Positions 20,748 to 31,191 of a stretch of DNA of 64,000 nucleotides are shown in pieces. Position 1 is the stretch's first letter. Every line of letters starts with the position of its first letter. Source of the stretch: Armigeres subalbatus (Eukaryota > Arthropoda > Insecta > Diptera > Culicidae); NCBI RefSeq assembly GCF_024139115.2, contig NC_085141.1, forward strand, positions 70,783,481 to 70,847,480, read 5' to 3'. The notes beneath the pieces are model-generated. The model saw nothing but the letters and a program-made list of their open reading frames with translations. It ran no database searches and was not told where the DNA came from. The translations under genes were made by a program, and so were the position numbers.

Positions 20748-21301
20748 CCCAGTCAACATTTTGGTACCTATATCTCTTGATATAGGTTATTATATAAGAA
20801 CCAACTTAATCGTATATAATGCCCAGATTGGCTATATACGTACCAAAGGCGATATAGGTACATACGAGTTTTATTATACGATTTTTCCCGACATCATAAG
20901 AACAGTATTATGATAATATATAAAAATATGAAAAAAAAATCTTACCATCACCAAGTCTCGAACAAGCGGTATTTGGATTTGCAGGCGGATACTCTACCAG
21001 TGCACCATACTGCACATTTGGAAGTAACTCGGATTTTTGTCCAACGTAAACTACACAATTTATATCTTTACAATTGCTTGAAACTTCTACAAGCCATTTG
21101 AACTGAAGTGGTAACGATTGTATTGCGATTCACATAGACATTCATTCGCACTGATATAGGATAGTGCAAGGGGTATAAGTCATAACGAGTTTTTATTCAC
21201 ACAATTACGATTAATTTTCACTTTATCGTATACGATGCATTCAATACAACATCAAATGCGGCTTTATTTACTGTTTGGTATACGATATGTGGTTTACTGG
21301 G
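20748..21301. mobile_element. CCCAGT-ended element E2
   Basis: Starts CCCAGTCAAC and ends GTTTACTGGG like E1, but is only 554 bp. It is flanked by TA on both sides and interrupts a tandem-repeat unit. Removing it with one TA restores 'gcttatagactcaaagg', close to the other units. It contains a tRNA-like segment at 20942-21015. Confidence 0.75.
20942..21015 (-). other. tRNA-Cys-like segment inside E2
   Basis: The minus strand reads 'tggtgcactggtagagtatc' (A box), an anticodon-loop-like 'cctgcaaatcc' with GCA in the anticodon position, and 'ttgttcgagacttgg' (B box). This is the layout of a tRNA, but the acceptor ends do not pair. Confidence 0.5.
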
Positions 21302-21480
21302 TAGACTCAAAGGCCTTAACTCCAAGGAATTCTATTCATTTTTTCCCTAAGAGCATGTACCACATTTGAAACAGAATGGTTGACCTTCGGTTACGCCTGT
21401 TGACTCGAAGACCTTAACTCCAGGGATTTCTTGTATTGCCGTGAACATATACTGTGAACGCATTCTAACATTTGCGTCAC
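21302..21480. repeat. ~120 bp tandem repeat, last diverged units
   Basis: Contains 'gactcaaaggccttaactcc', 'ggttgaccttcggttacgcc' and 'gtgaacatatactgtgaacg'. This copy supplies the uninterrupted site used to read the E1 insertion. Confidence 0.65.
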
Positions 21481-21960
21481 TAGAGCAAGTAGAATGAAAA
21501 TAAAACCTTTGGAATCCCTTCATGTTTGCCAAAAATATTACGCCTTAAAATACATCAAATCTTACATGGAACAATATACTCAAATATAACTGTTCACTAG
21601 CGCCGCCTTATGAAAGAAGTACTCATTATACTGAGCACCGCTTTGTAGTCCTTGACATCCTGAACAACTTTGCCGAATACAAATTGAGTGCACGTACAAA
21701 TGATCTCAAGCTAGATCTATATTTCACACAAATAAGAATATTGCAAGCACAATAGCGCCACCCATTTGCAGAATTCCTAATTACTTCTCCCATCACAGGA
21801 CAGTCCATTCCCACTAGACGATCGTTGCTAAAGACATCATCTTTACAAATTCCAAATTTGTTCGATAAAAATATTTACAATATTGCACATTACATATATC
21901 GGAGTATCGTGAGTAGTGTAAAATAAGAGGTTCATGCATACCACCACCTAGCGGCCAACT
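21481..21960. other. Non-coding; contains a repeat shared with 19501-19565
   Basis: 21805-21885 ('ccaaatttgttcgataaaaa') repeats 19501-19565. Otherwise no gene is recognised. Confidence 0.45.
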
Positions 21961-21972
21961 TCTAAACTAATC

Positions 21973-22167
21973 ATCGTCTTCTTCCTATTGGCATAACATC
22001 CCCACACTGGGACAGAGCCGCCTCGCAGCTTAGTGTTCATTTAGCACTTCTACAGTTATTAACTGCGAGGTTTCTAAGCCAAGTTACATTTTTTGCATTT
22101 GTATATCATGAGGCTAACACGATGTTACTTTTGTGCCCAGGGAAGTCGAGACAATTTCCAAACCGAA
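21973..22167 (-). mobile_element. Feilai-like SINE, 3' part (element split by LINE B)
   Basis: Reverse complement of the SINE body seen whole at 56514-56807 (for example 'ctgcgaggcggctctgtccc'). The rest of the same SINE, with its tRNA-like head, is at 26739-26833. The SINE as a whole is flanked by TCTAAACTAATC at 21961-21972 and 26834-26845. Confidence 0.8.
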
Positions 22168-22491
22168 CAGACCGCATCGTGCTTTCGTGCTGTGCGGTTC
22201 TTTCTCTCTTTGCGGAAGGAAGTTTTTAATACTACCCGAAGCTATTTTAATTTCAACGGTGCTTCTTAGCGCTATTTGTACCCACTGATCCCGTTACGAT
22301 CTTTGCAAGGACCCGTGCCTTCGTTTTACGTTGGACCCGTTTGCGGAAGTAAAATTCCGACAAGCGGTGGTAATCCTGCAGGGACACCGTTCTGGGAAAA
22401 ACCTCTTAGAAGGTCACGTCTCCACGCTCAGCAATGAGTATTAATAAAAACAAGAGGAAGGGGAGTCTTTGAATTCTCCACTTCCTTCTAA

Positions 22492-23838
22492 GAAACAAGG
22501 TTTCAAGACCGTCCTGCCAAAGCGCGGAAAAATAGAAGGAAGCTGGAGAATTCAGATATTCCTTCAAACTCTAATGTCGGAAATAATTTTTCTCCTATCG
22601 AACTGAGCAATCAGTTCGATTTGATTAATGATGATATTGAGCAAATCGAATCTAGCCCAGGTGATTCGATTCATGCGAAAAAGCAAAGGATTCCGCCGAT
22701 TGTGGTATCTGTTGCCGAATTTTCTGGCTTTAGGAATGAGATTTTGAGTAACCTCCAGGGGATCAAGGTTTCATTTCAGATTGCTAGGAAGGGTGACTGC
22801 CGCGTTTTGCCGGGATCCTTTGACGATCGCAAACGTCTTCTTCAGTATTTAACTGAGAAGCGCCATAAATTCTTCACATACGACGACAAAACTGAGCGAT
22901 TGTTCAAAGTCGTCTTGAAAGGTCTCCCCAGTGATGACAAATCACTGGATGAGATTAAAATTGAAATTTCTCAATTACTTGGATTTTCACCAGTCCAAGT
23001 AATTAAGATGAAAAAGAAATCCTATTCTGGTACTTCCCAGAGGGGCATTTCTCAAGAATTTTATTTAGTTCATTTTAACAAAAGTGAACTAAATAATATG
23101 AAAAGTTTGGAAAAGGCCTGTATTATGTCTCATGTCCGTGTTACATGGGAACATTTCCGCAGGCCTGGGGGAAATTTCCAAAACCCTACCCAGTGCCGTA
23201 AGTGCCAAAAGTGGGGTCATGGAACCAAACATTGTCACATGGATGCTAAATGCATGATTTGTGGTGGAACCTCTCACGCCAAGGACGCATGTCCTGTGAG
23301 AGAAGATTCCAATAAATTTAAGTGCGCAAACTGTGGGGGCAATCATAAATCCAATTTCTGGGAATGCCCTTCACGCAAAAGTTTTGAATTCCCGTGCAAA
23401 ATTGATGACGGAAATTCCAATCGGATCCCAGATTCGACGGGTAGAAATTTTTCAAACGCTCAAATTTCGAAACCGGTTACCGGTCGAGCAATTCATACCC
23501 ACCACAATTCACAAACAAATTTTGCCGCTCGTCAACGGGTAGCAAGCACTTCAGTAAATTCCAATTTTTCCAATGTACCTACGTATGCAAACATTGCTGC
23601 TGGTAGACAAAATTTTTCTTCTCAAAATGAGGTTTATACCCATGTCCCAACGGAAAATAACGGTCATGTTGCCGATTCAGGTAGCATGTCCTCTTCCGAC
23701 TTCGATTTTCTAACTGAACAATTGCATCACATGATTGATGCAATGTTCAAAGCAAATACCATTCCTGAAGCTGTTCAGGTTGGTATAAAGTACACACAAA
23801 AAATTGTTATCGGACTCCGTTTCAATGGATCCAAATAA
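22492..23838 (+). CDS. LINE B ORF1: Gag-like protein with zinc knuckles
   Basis: A frame of about 448 codons is open from after a stop at 22489 to TAA 23836-23838. The original start is probably the ATG at 22434 (MSINKNKRKGSL), cut off by two small frameshifts near 22470 and 22530. The central region, FKVVLKGLPSDDKSLDEIK to about 23160, fits the PRE_C2HC-type domain seen before the knuckles in jockey Gag proteins. Three knuckles follow: CRKCQKWGHGTKHC, CMICGGTSHAKDAC and a CANCGGNH-type one with a longer spacing (about 23190-23370). The C-terminus is Asn/Ser-rich. The protein binds element RNA. The stop overlaps the ORF2 start, as usual in this group. Confidence 0.75.
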   Translation, partial: ETRFQDRPAKARKNRRKLENSDIPSNSNVGNNFSPIELSNQFDLINDDIEQIESSPGDSIHAKKQRIPPIVVSVAEFSGFRNEILSNLQGIKVSFQIARKGDCRVLPGSFDDRKRLLQYLTEKRHKFFTYDDKTERLFKVVLKGLPSDDKSLDEIKIEISQLLGFSPVQVIKMKKKSYSGTSQRGISQEFYLVHFNKSELNNMKSLEKACIMSHVRVTWEHFRRPGGNFQNPTQCRKCQKWGHGTKHCHMDAKCMICGGTSHAKDACPVREDSNKFKCANCGGNHKSNFWECPSRKSFEFPCKIDDGNSNRIPDSTGRNFSNAQISKPVTGRAIHTHHNSQTNFAARQRVASTSVNSNFSNVPTYANIAAGRQNFSSQNEVYTHVPTENNGHVADSGSMSSSDFDFLTEQLHHMIDAMFKANTIPEAVQVGIKYTQKIVIGLRFNGSK

Positions 23839-26482
23839 TTGTGTGGAAGTTCTAAATTGGAATGCCCGCTCTCTAAAGGGTAAGGAAGATGAACTATTCA
23901 ACTTCCTTTCAGTTCATAATGTGCATATTGCCATTATAACTGAAACGTATTTAAAACCAGGACTCTCCATTAAAAGAGATCCAAACTATTTTATCTACAG
24001 AAATGATCGTCTTGACAGCGCCTGTGGTGGGGTCGCCATTGTCATTAATAGACGTATCAAACATAAATTCTTTTCTTCGTTTGAAACCAAAGTTTTGAAA
24101 CCTTGGGAGTTTCTGTTGAAACAAATTTTGGACAATTTTCCTTCATTGCAGCCTACTTGCCTTTTCAATGCAATGGGCAGCAAAAGAATTTGTTGAAAGC
24201 TGATCTTCAAATTTTGACTCGCAACAAATCAAAATTCTTCGTAATTGGTGACTTCAATGCCAAACACCGTTCATGGAATAATGCTCAAAGCAATTCCAAT
24301 GGTAAAATTTTATTTGAAGATTGTTCTGCGGGATATTATACTATTCAATATCCCAATGGACCAACTTGTTTTTCTTCCAGTCGAAATCCTTCTACAATTG
24401 ATTTAGTTTTAACGGATTCAAGTCAGCTGTGTGGCCAATTGGTAACTCATGCTGACTTTGACTCTGATCACCTTCCTGTGACATTTGAAATCTCACAAGA
24501 AGCCATTTATAATCCAATCAGCTCTACTTTTAATTATCATAGAGCTGATTGGGATTTATATCAAAACATATATCGATAGGAATTTTGATGTTGATATTCC
24601 TCTCGATACCAAAAGTGATATTGATAATGCTCTCGTATCTTTAACAAATTTAATTGTCGAAGCCAGAGGCATTGCAATTCGAAATGTGAAGTTAAATTCA
24701 ACTCCATTATTATTGACGACGATCTTCAGCTACTGATCCGTCTTAAAAATGTGAGGCGAAGGCAATACTAAAGAACTCGCGATCCCGCGTTGAAAGTTAT
24801 TTGGCGAGATTTGCAAAATGAAATTAAAAACGTTTCGCTATTCTGAGAAATACCAACTTTGAGAATAATGTCTCGCAGTTGGATCCCAGTTCGAAACCCT
24901 TTTGGAAATTAACGAAAATTCTTAAAAAACCCTCAAAAGCCAATTCCAGCGCTTAAAGAGGGAAATAAAATTTTATTAACAAATGGCGAAAAGGCTCAAA
25001 AACTTGCTCAGCAGTTCGAGAGTGCCCATAATTTTAGTCTAGGTCTCACTAGTCCAATTGAGGATCAGGTTACACGAAGCTTCGAAGACATTCTCAACCA
25101 AGATAATGTTTTTGACCCTACGTTGGGAACTAATTTGGATCAAGTGAGATCTATTACTAGAAAATTTAAAAATATGAAAGCCCCGGGTGATGATGGTATT
25201 TTCTACATACTTATCAAAAAACTTCCTGAGAGCTCTTTATCCTTTTTGGTTAATTTATTTAACAAATGTTTTCAATTGGCATACTTTCCAGATAAATGGA
25301 AAAACGCCAAAGTTGTTCCAATTTTGAAGCCGGACAAAATCCAGCTGAGGCTTCTAGTTATCGCAATCAGTTTGCTTTCTTCAATAAGCAAACTGTTTGA
25401 AAAGATTATTTTAAATAGAATGATGGTTCATATTAATGACAATTCTATTTTTGCTGATGAGCAATTTGGTTTTCGCCATGGGCATTCAACCACTCATCAG
25501 TTATTAAGAGTTACGAACTTAATTCGGCTCAACAAATCTGAAGGATATTCGACTGGAGTTGCTCTTCTTGATATAGAGAAAGCATTTGACAGTGTTTGGC
25601 ATGAAGGTTTGATTGTAAAATTGATGAATTTTAATTTTCCTCTGTACATCATTAAACTGATCCAAAATTATTTATCAGATCGCTCACTGCAGGTAAACTA
25701 TCAGAATACTAAATCTGATAGATTACCTGTAAGGGCTGGTGTCCCCCAAGGCAGCATACTGGGGCCCATATTGTATAACATTTTTACTTCTGACTTACCT
25801 GATTTACCACCAGGGTGTCAATCTTTGTTTGCAGATGACACGGGCCTTTCAGCCAAAGGGCGAAGCCTTCGTGTCATTTGTAGTAGATTGCAAAAAGTTT
25901 GGATATTTTCTCCACTTTTTTGCACAAATGGAAAATTTTCCTGAATGTTTCCAAAACACAGCTTATAATTTTTCCACATAAGCCGAGAGCTTCTAATCTG
26001 AAACCTTCTGTCGACATATTGTCACTTTGAATGGGGTTCAATTAATTGGTCTAGCGAAGCTAAATATTTAGGACTTCTGCTAGATCAAAATTAACTTTAA
26101 AAATCACATTGAAGGCCTTCAAGCCAAATGTAACAAATATATTAAGTGCCTATATCCACTTATAAACAGAAAATCAAAACTTTGTCTTAAGAACAAACTT
26201 TTGATTTACAAACAAATTTTTAGACCTGCCATGTTGTATGCTGTGCCAATATGGGCTAGTTGCTGCAATACCAGAAAGAAGACACTCCAGAGGATTCAAA
26301 ATAAAATTTTGAAAATGATTCTGAAGTTGCCTCCGTGGTATAGTACCAATGAACTTCATAGAATTTCTAATATTGAGACATTGCAACAAATGTCCAACAA
26401 AATAATTTCCAATTTTAGACAAAAATCGTTGCAATCTTCTATTGCAACGATTAACCTTATTATAACCTTAGTGTACCCTTAG
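23825..26482 (+). pseudogene. LINE B ORF2: endonuclease and reverse transcriptase
   Basis: Starts at ATG 23825, overlapping the end of ORF1. The endonuclease shows VEVLNWNARSL, IAIITETYLKPG, GGVAIVINRRI, then after a frame break near 24105 FFVIGDFNAKHRSWN and DFDSDHLPVTFE. A second break near 24570 leads to a degraded linker with stops (24720-25090). The reverse transcriptase (25123-25930) has MKAPGDDGI, ADEQFGFRHGHSTTHQLL, LLDIEKAFDSVWHEGL, VPQGSILGPILYN and the active-site FADDTG. A further break near 25930 precedes the C-terminal thumb, RPAMLYAVPIW and LQRIQNKILKMIL, ending at 26482. No RNase H is present. It cannot make a working enzyme. Confidence 0.8.
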
Positions 26483-26738
26483 TATAAAATAGGTTAAGTT
26501 TAGTTTAAGTTGAAAACATTGTAATTCCTACATGGTTCAATTCAACCAGAGGAAAAATTCTAACTGCCAGAGGCAATTGAAATGTATTAATAATAACTAA
26601 AAGCGTAACATAGCAAATAAGGATGATAGTGTTAAGAAAACACGGAACACCTAGTCTAAGAGATGAATGCATGTATTAGATAATTAGCAAATAAAATTAG
26701 TTAAAAAAAAAAAAAAAAAAAAAAATTTCCAAACCGAA

Positions 26739-26833
26739 AATTGTCTAGACCGGCGCCGGGAATCGAACCCAGCCACCCTCAGCATGGTTTTGCTTTGTAG
26801 CCGCGCGTCTTACCGCACGGCTAAGGAGGGCCC
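26739..26833 (-). mobile_element. Feilai-like SINE, tRNA-like head (element split by LINE B)
   Basis: The minus strand reads 'gggccctccttagccgtgcg' then 'gggttcgattcccgg' (B box). It continues the SINE half at 21973-22167. Outer flank TCTAAACTAATC at 26834-26845. Confidence 0.8.
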
Positions 26834-26873
26834 TCTAAACTAATCAATGCCTCATATCAAAGCATACAATGCG

Positions 26874-26939
26874 TACTTGAAAAGGTACCGTTCAAAATGG
26901 GTTGGATACTTGAAAAGGTACCGTTCAAAATGGGTTGGA
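26874..26939 (+). repeat. Two tandem 33 bp copies
   Basis: 'tacttgaaaaggtaccgttc' plus 13 bp, repeated exactly once. Confidence 0.85.
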
Positions 26940-27339
26940 TTTTCAGATACCTATAAGCAATATAAGCATAGAAAATCACTGTTTTCGTACCCTTTTTACG
27001 AAAACCACTCCCCGCGAGGTACCCGCCCACCTATGATCAATCTTAGGTAACGGTCTATAAGACGATTAAATTATCTTTCGTAACAGCCCAAAAAATCCGG
27101 AATTGACCAAACAACCAAAAAGTTATAACAGTTTCAATTTGGGGTCAATATGATCCCAGAGCACAGACAACGTAAGTTATTTTGAGCCCAGACAAGGTTA
27201 ATGATTACCACAGGTGCTGTCAAGACGATCATTTTAGATGAAATAATTTAGATCTCTTTTGATGTAGAGTCGAGGTTTTAAATAAGTTTCAGTTATAATG
27301 GTAATGTGCATATTAAAATTTCATTTTTTTTTTCGCTTT

Positions 27340-27560
27340 TTGTCATAAGACGAGTTTGTACCATCCCATTTAATTCCACCACTTGATTGTACCTTGACAG
27401 ATACGTATTTCGATCTCAACAGTAAGGTCCTCTTCAGTGTCTTGTACTTGACTCGGCTTCGATTCAAGGTACAATCAAGTAGTGGAATTAAATTGGATGG
27501 TATAAACTCGTCTTATGACAAGTGAAGTCATTCCACTAAAAAGCTCAAAATATTTTTCTT
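27340..27560. repeat. Inverted pair of a dispersed hammerhead-bearing repeat
   Basis: A minus-strand copy (27344-27447) and a plus-strand copy (27464-27560) face each other, sharing 'gtacaatcaagtagtggaat' and 'actcgtcttatgacaag'. Other copies are at 40520-40690 (plus) and 51978-52020 (minus, partial). Only the minus-strand copy here keeps the hammerhead-like part. Confidence 0.7.
27389..27447 (-). ncRNA. Hammerhead-ribozyme-like motif 1
   Basis: The minus strand reads GTACAAGACA, CTGAAGA, a stem II region, GAA, the palindrome ATACGTAT, C, then TGTCAAGGTAC. CTGAAGA fits the CUGANGA core and GAA plus A fits the second core strand. ATACGTAT is a self-complementary stem III. GACA pairs with TGTC for stem I, and an outer GTAC/GTAC can pair beyond an internal loop. 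Stem II is GACC/GATC with one unpaired G between core and stem, which is not canonical. It is hammerhead-like by pattern; activity is unproven. Confidence 0.45.
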
Positions 27561-27649
27561 AACTACAGATTAAGTTCAACACCGATTAATAATTTATCTT
27601 CCTTAGGATCCAACATCCAACAATGCAAGCGGCTCTCCTTAGAACTTGG

Positions 27650-28985
27650 CTCGAGGTTGCGGCATCTTCTTGGCACACTACTCCATCCTTCCCAGGGTAC
27701 GTACGCATTACACGACCTCTTATCTACCTATTCCTAACTTTCTCATCTACTATGACCACCAACTCACCTTCACTCATTGGGTGTACATTTTGAAACCATT
27801 TCGTCCTCCTGATTATCATCGGAAGATATTCAATTATCCATCGTTGCCAAGTATGATCCAAAGTTTTCTGCATGTTGATCCAACTACTTCGTACAGGTTT
27901 TTTAACCGGTTGCTGCACACTAGTTGAGCTTAGCAACAAAAAATTAATTGGACTTATAGCTTCTTCATCTGTTGTTCGTAAATATACGAAGGTAAGTAAT
28001 CGCAAACTGATCATAGCTTCTGCATCGGTAAAGAGTGTTTCCAGAGATTCATCGTCTAGCTTGTCGTCCACTGGTTTAACCGCTAACGCTGTCTTTATGA
28101 ACCACCCTTTTCCAACAGACTCCCATGTGGCGCTGAGAGAGGGTTGAACCACCTCTGCGTATATGAGTCGGTGAATGTACTTCCTAACATCTCACTAATA
28201 ATCTCTCTTATTTACCATATTCATCCATCCATGGTGGCTACTTAGCGATCTCACTGGACTTCTCCAACGGCTTCTGTTGTGATCCTGACTGTTTATTATG
28301 CTTCATCACTGCCACTGCCATAACGAATTTTCCACATCTTGTAACTCCTGCCTGCTCAATTCTGTTTTCGTTTTGCGAGAATAGTATTTGCTACTCTTCG
28401 TAAATTTTCCAGGTATTGGATCATGTAAGCAACACTTCTTCTCAAGCGCTCAATTTTAGAGAAACATTTAAAGCTAATCGTTGGTGCCACAATTAATTGG
28501 AAACAGTCGAAGAGTGGTCTAAGTTCCTCTTTCGTCGAATCAACTCCACCGGCTATCAGCAGTAATGGACTTGTTCCATTTTGTCGCTTAATCTGCGACG
28601 TTATATCTTGTCCCAATCCATCTCCACTCCATTCATCCAAGTCAGGCTGATCAGGCTTAGAATTTCGTTAACTCTAAAGGCAACAAATTAGCAGTAGCGT
28701 CTAGAATCAGATTTTATCCATGCGATTACGGTCGTTGAGTCACTCCAGAGAAAGGTACGACTTTAACAAAGTGATATTCTTCTACTGTTTGCCTCAATCG
28801 TGCCCCAATTAAGGCTGCCATTAGCTCTAATCGAAGCACTGAAAGTCATTGTAGTGGAGCCACTTTAGTTTTCGACGCGACTAGTGAACACCTAACTTCT
28901 CCCTTGTCTACGAACAGTAGTCTGCTCTAAGATCTCCCTTGCCCGTTGCTCTCCAACGCCTTCCTTGTTTGAAGCCACCGCTATA
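27650..28985 (-). pseudogene. BEL/Pao LTR retrotransposon pol remnant
   Basis: Reading the minus strand from 28985, a degraded RNase H-like part contains FLWSDSTTVIAWIKSDSRRY (~28770-28710). KIERLRRSVAYMIQYLENLR follows at about 28460-28400, the region before the integrase. After a gap, the integrase C-terminal part reads WESVGKGWFIKTAL, KLDDESLETLFTDAEAMI and EEAISPINFLL (28120-27940). The C-terminal DUF5641-like part, RWIIEYLPMIIRRTKWFQNV and GELVVIVDEKVRNR, runs to about 27650. This order is diagnostic for BEL/Pao. Stops and frameshifts abound, the integrase core is missing, and no LTR is seen on either side. Confidence 0.7.
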
Positions 28986-29291
28986 CCTAGCCTCTCGACT
29001 GCTGACAACAGTTCCAAGATAAAATGTTTTAACTTCAGAATACGCAGAACCATTAGGTGGCATTGATCCCCATTCCGTTGATGTATGGCTGGGTCTTGAG
29101 AGTCTTCACTAGCTTTCTTCCCTTTGTCAGAAGAGAAACTAGAGATTTCTTTTTCAATACGTCATGCACTGACAAATGCACGACATGTGTAGCACACCTG
29201 GCGCTGCTTATCTGTGGCTGCTGTACCACTAGGGGCACATCGTCATCGATTTTAAATATATCACTATCCTCGTCGAAGTCATCGGACAATG

Positions 29292-29931
29292 GATCGTATG
29301 AATGAAAAGTAGTAAGTTCGAGTTTACTACATTTTCAGTAGTAAACGTCACTTGTGGAACATGTTCGTATGAATAACAGAGACGTTACTCTACTACACTT
29401 TTCGAACAAACTACAAACAACTAATTCGGTATGAATAAAAGTTAACTACTGATATCTTGTAGTCGGCTCTAGACGTTGCTTCTCATGTTCCAGATGCAGG
29501 TCATTTATCAGAATGGAAGCGAATTGTCCTTGTTTTTGAAAATAGAAGACCAATTTAAGGAAAACAAACAAAACAAACCCGTCTTTTGTCGATAAGACGA
29601 TGATGACGATGATGATTTCATCATTTTAGCGGCAAATGAAATGTTTGTTTTATTTTTTTTTAATTGGGCTTCTATTTTCAAAAACCAGGACGATTCGCTT
29701 CCATTCTGATAAATGACCTGCATCTGAAACATGAGAAGCAACGTCTTGAGCAGACTACAAGAAATCAATACATAGTTAACTTTTATTCATACCGAATTAG
29801 TTGTTTGTAGTTTGTTCGAAAAGTGTAGTAGAGTAACGTCTCTGTTATTCATATGAACATGTTTCACAAGTGAAGTTTTCTACTGAAAATATGTAGTAAA
29901 CTCGAACTTACCACTTTTTATTCGTACGACC
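29292..29931. mobile_element. 640 bp foldback/MITE with ~270 bp arms
   Basis: 29292-29560 and 29650-29931 are inverted copies with ends 'tcgtatgaatgaaaagtagt' and the inverse 'ttattcgtacga'. CAATG at 29287-29291 and 29932-29936 is a likely 5 bp target duplication. Removing the element and one CAATG joins the hAT relic in frame. The central ~90 bp holds 'gatgatgacgatgatgat'. It is non-coding. Confidence 0.8.
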
Positions 29932-30017
29932 CAATGTCGAAAAAATTTCGTCTTCATCCTGAATAGCACTGTTTAAAAATATGAACATATTTATTTATTT
30001 CCAATATTAAATAAATG

Positions 30018-30160
30018 CCCAGTCAACACAAGATCGTATATAATTCCATATAAGATGCTAAACTGGAGGCGATATAGGTACTTCGCCATACAACATGTAC
30101 GTATATCGCCTCCACTTTAGCATCTTATATTGCATCATATACGATTTTGTGTTGACTGGG
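30018..30160. mobile_element. 143 bp CCCAGT MITE, fully palindromic
   Basis: Begins CCCAGTCAACACAAGATCG and ends with its inverse. The inner halves also pair ('ctggaggcgatata', 'tatatcgcctccac'). TG flanks both ends. It shares termini with E1 and E2 (19785, 20748) and with the decayed copy at 16989. Confidence 0.8.
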
Positions 30161-30639
30161 TGATATACTTCGCAATATTATCATCTTAACATAACATGGC
30201 GTTGTTCCCAGCTTGATCTAAGTCCAGTTGGTCATCGGATGAGATTATCTCCAACTCCATGGATTCGTCATCTTCATCTGGTTCGCACATCTTGCTTAGT
30301 TTGATCTGGAGGATTGATGGCTTAATAAAATTGGATTCGTTGTCGTTGTTGCAGTATAGTTACCGAATGTCGATCTCGGATCTCTAAAGCCTTAATTTAC
30401 TTTACCAATCTCATTTACTAAGTTATCGGGGACTGTGTTCCGATCAAAACTTTCTGTCATGCCAAGTGTTGTGACCACAATTTTACCGCTCGTTGTATGC
30501 TACGCGTTAATGCCAAGCACCGTTCTACCTTTCCTTGTAGCAATTTCCGCTTTTAAACAGATCATTTTGCCTTGCAAGAGATCCGTGACAGTTTGTCTTG
30601 TTTTCCGTTCTGCTTCACCCAGGAAGTATGTATATTTGT

Positions 30640-30985
30640 TGCACTTAGGGGAAGAGGCCCCAAAACGCCCCCCCGATGCAAAACGCCTTTTGTTGTTTCC
30701 CTCATATTTACCGTCATTAATATGTCCGTAACAAAACTAGATCTAAAATTATGTAGGATAGGCGAAGAAAGTTTCAAAATAGTGCATGGGAAGGTCGGAA
30801 AAACCGAAAATTTCCACATTTTGAAGAAACATCTAACATTTTGGCGAGGCAAAACGCCCTAGTGGCAATAACCTACAAAGTACTTGCGTCTCCACGGACT
30901 ATCCATACTAGAATGCTGATTCGCCGACGCGTGGTACTTTGTTCCCTAAGAGCCGCCAGCTGAAAGGCGTTTTGCCTCATGAGTT
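30640..30985. repeat. Repeat with several AAAACGCC motifs
   Basis: 'ccccaaaacgccc', 'gcaaaacgccttttg' and 'gcaaaacgccctag', with the inverse 'aaaggcgttttgcctc' at 30962-30977, suggest an element of about 340 bp. Family unknown. Confidence 0.4.
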
Positions 30986-31191
30986 TTCCGGCAACGAAAT
31001 ATCACCACTTTTGACGTAGAACTACGTCTGTCTTTTCAATATTGGGGTACACTTTACGATTGCACAAAATCGAAAAACGTCACGAAAATATGATAGACTT
31101 TGATCGTTAATATCTCAGCCGTTTCTCGATGGATTTTTAATTTTCTTGGACCATTCAATCAAGGAAGAGTCAACGCTTTATACCCGATGTA

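Larger units (their letters stand above)
22168..26723 (+). mobile_element. Juan-like (jockey clade) LINE B, nearly full length, dead
   Basis: A 4.56 kb plus-strand element beginning 'cagaccgcatcgtgctttcg' and ending in poly(A) at 26703-26723. It is flanked by the 15 bp direct repeat AATTTCCAAACCGAA at 22153-22167 and 26724-26738. It has two ORFs, a Gag-like protein and an endonuclease/reverse transcriptase without RNase H, typical of the jockey clade. The leader and general layout fit the mosquito Juan family from memory. ORF1 is mostly open; ORF2 is broken in several places. It sits inside an older minus-strand SINE. Confidence 0.8.
29053..30615 (-). pseudogene. hAT-family transposase remnant carrying two later insertions
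   Basis: The minus strand from 30615 reads KMICLKAEIATRKGRTVLGI and GKIVVTTLGMTESFDRN, the catalytic-core start of hAT transposases. An acidic linker follows (EPDEDDESMELEIISSDDQL, ~30290-30230). After a CCCAGT MITE at 30018-30160, AIQDEDEIFSTL (~29975-29938) leads into the foldback at 29292-29931. The frame resumes as SDDFDEDSDIFKIDDD and then ARCATHVVHLSVHDVLKK (29200-29130), the conserved hAT Cys-x-x-His segment. The dimerisation region is missing. These are hAT class II transposons, which normally make 8 bp target duplications. The relic is inactive. Confidence 0.65.

Noticed and set aside
27650..28985. An intact BEL/Pao element
   Set aside because: No LTR pair is visible, the integrase core is missing and stops are frequent; kept as a remnant.
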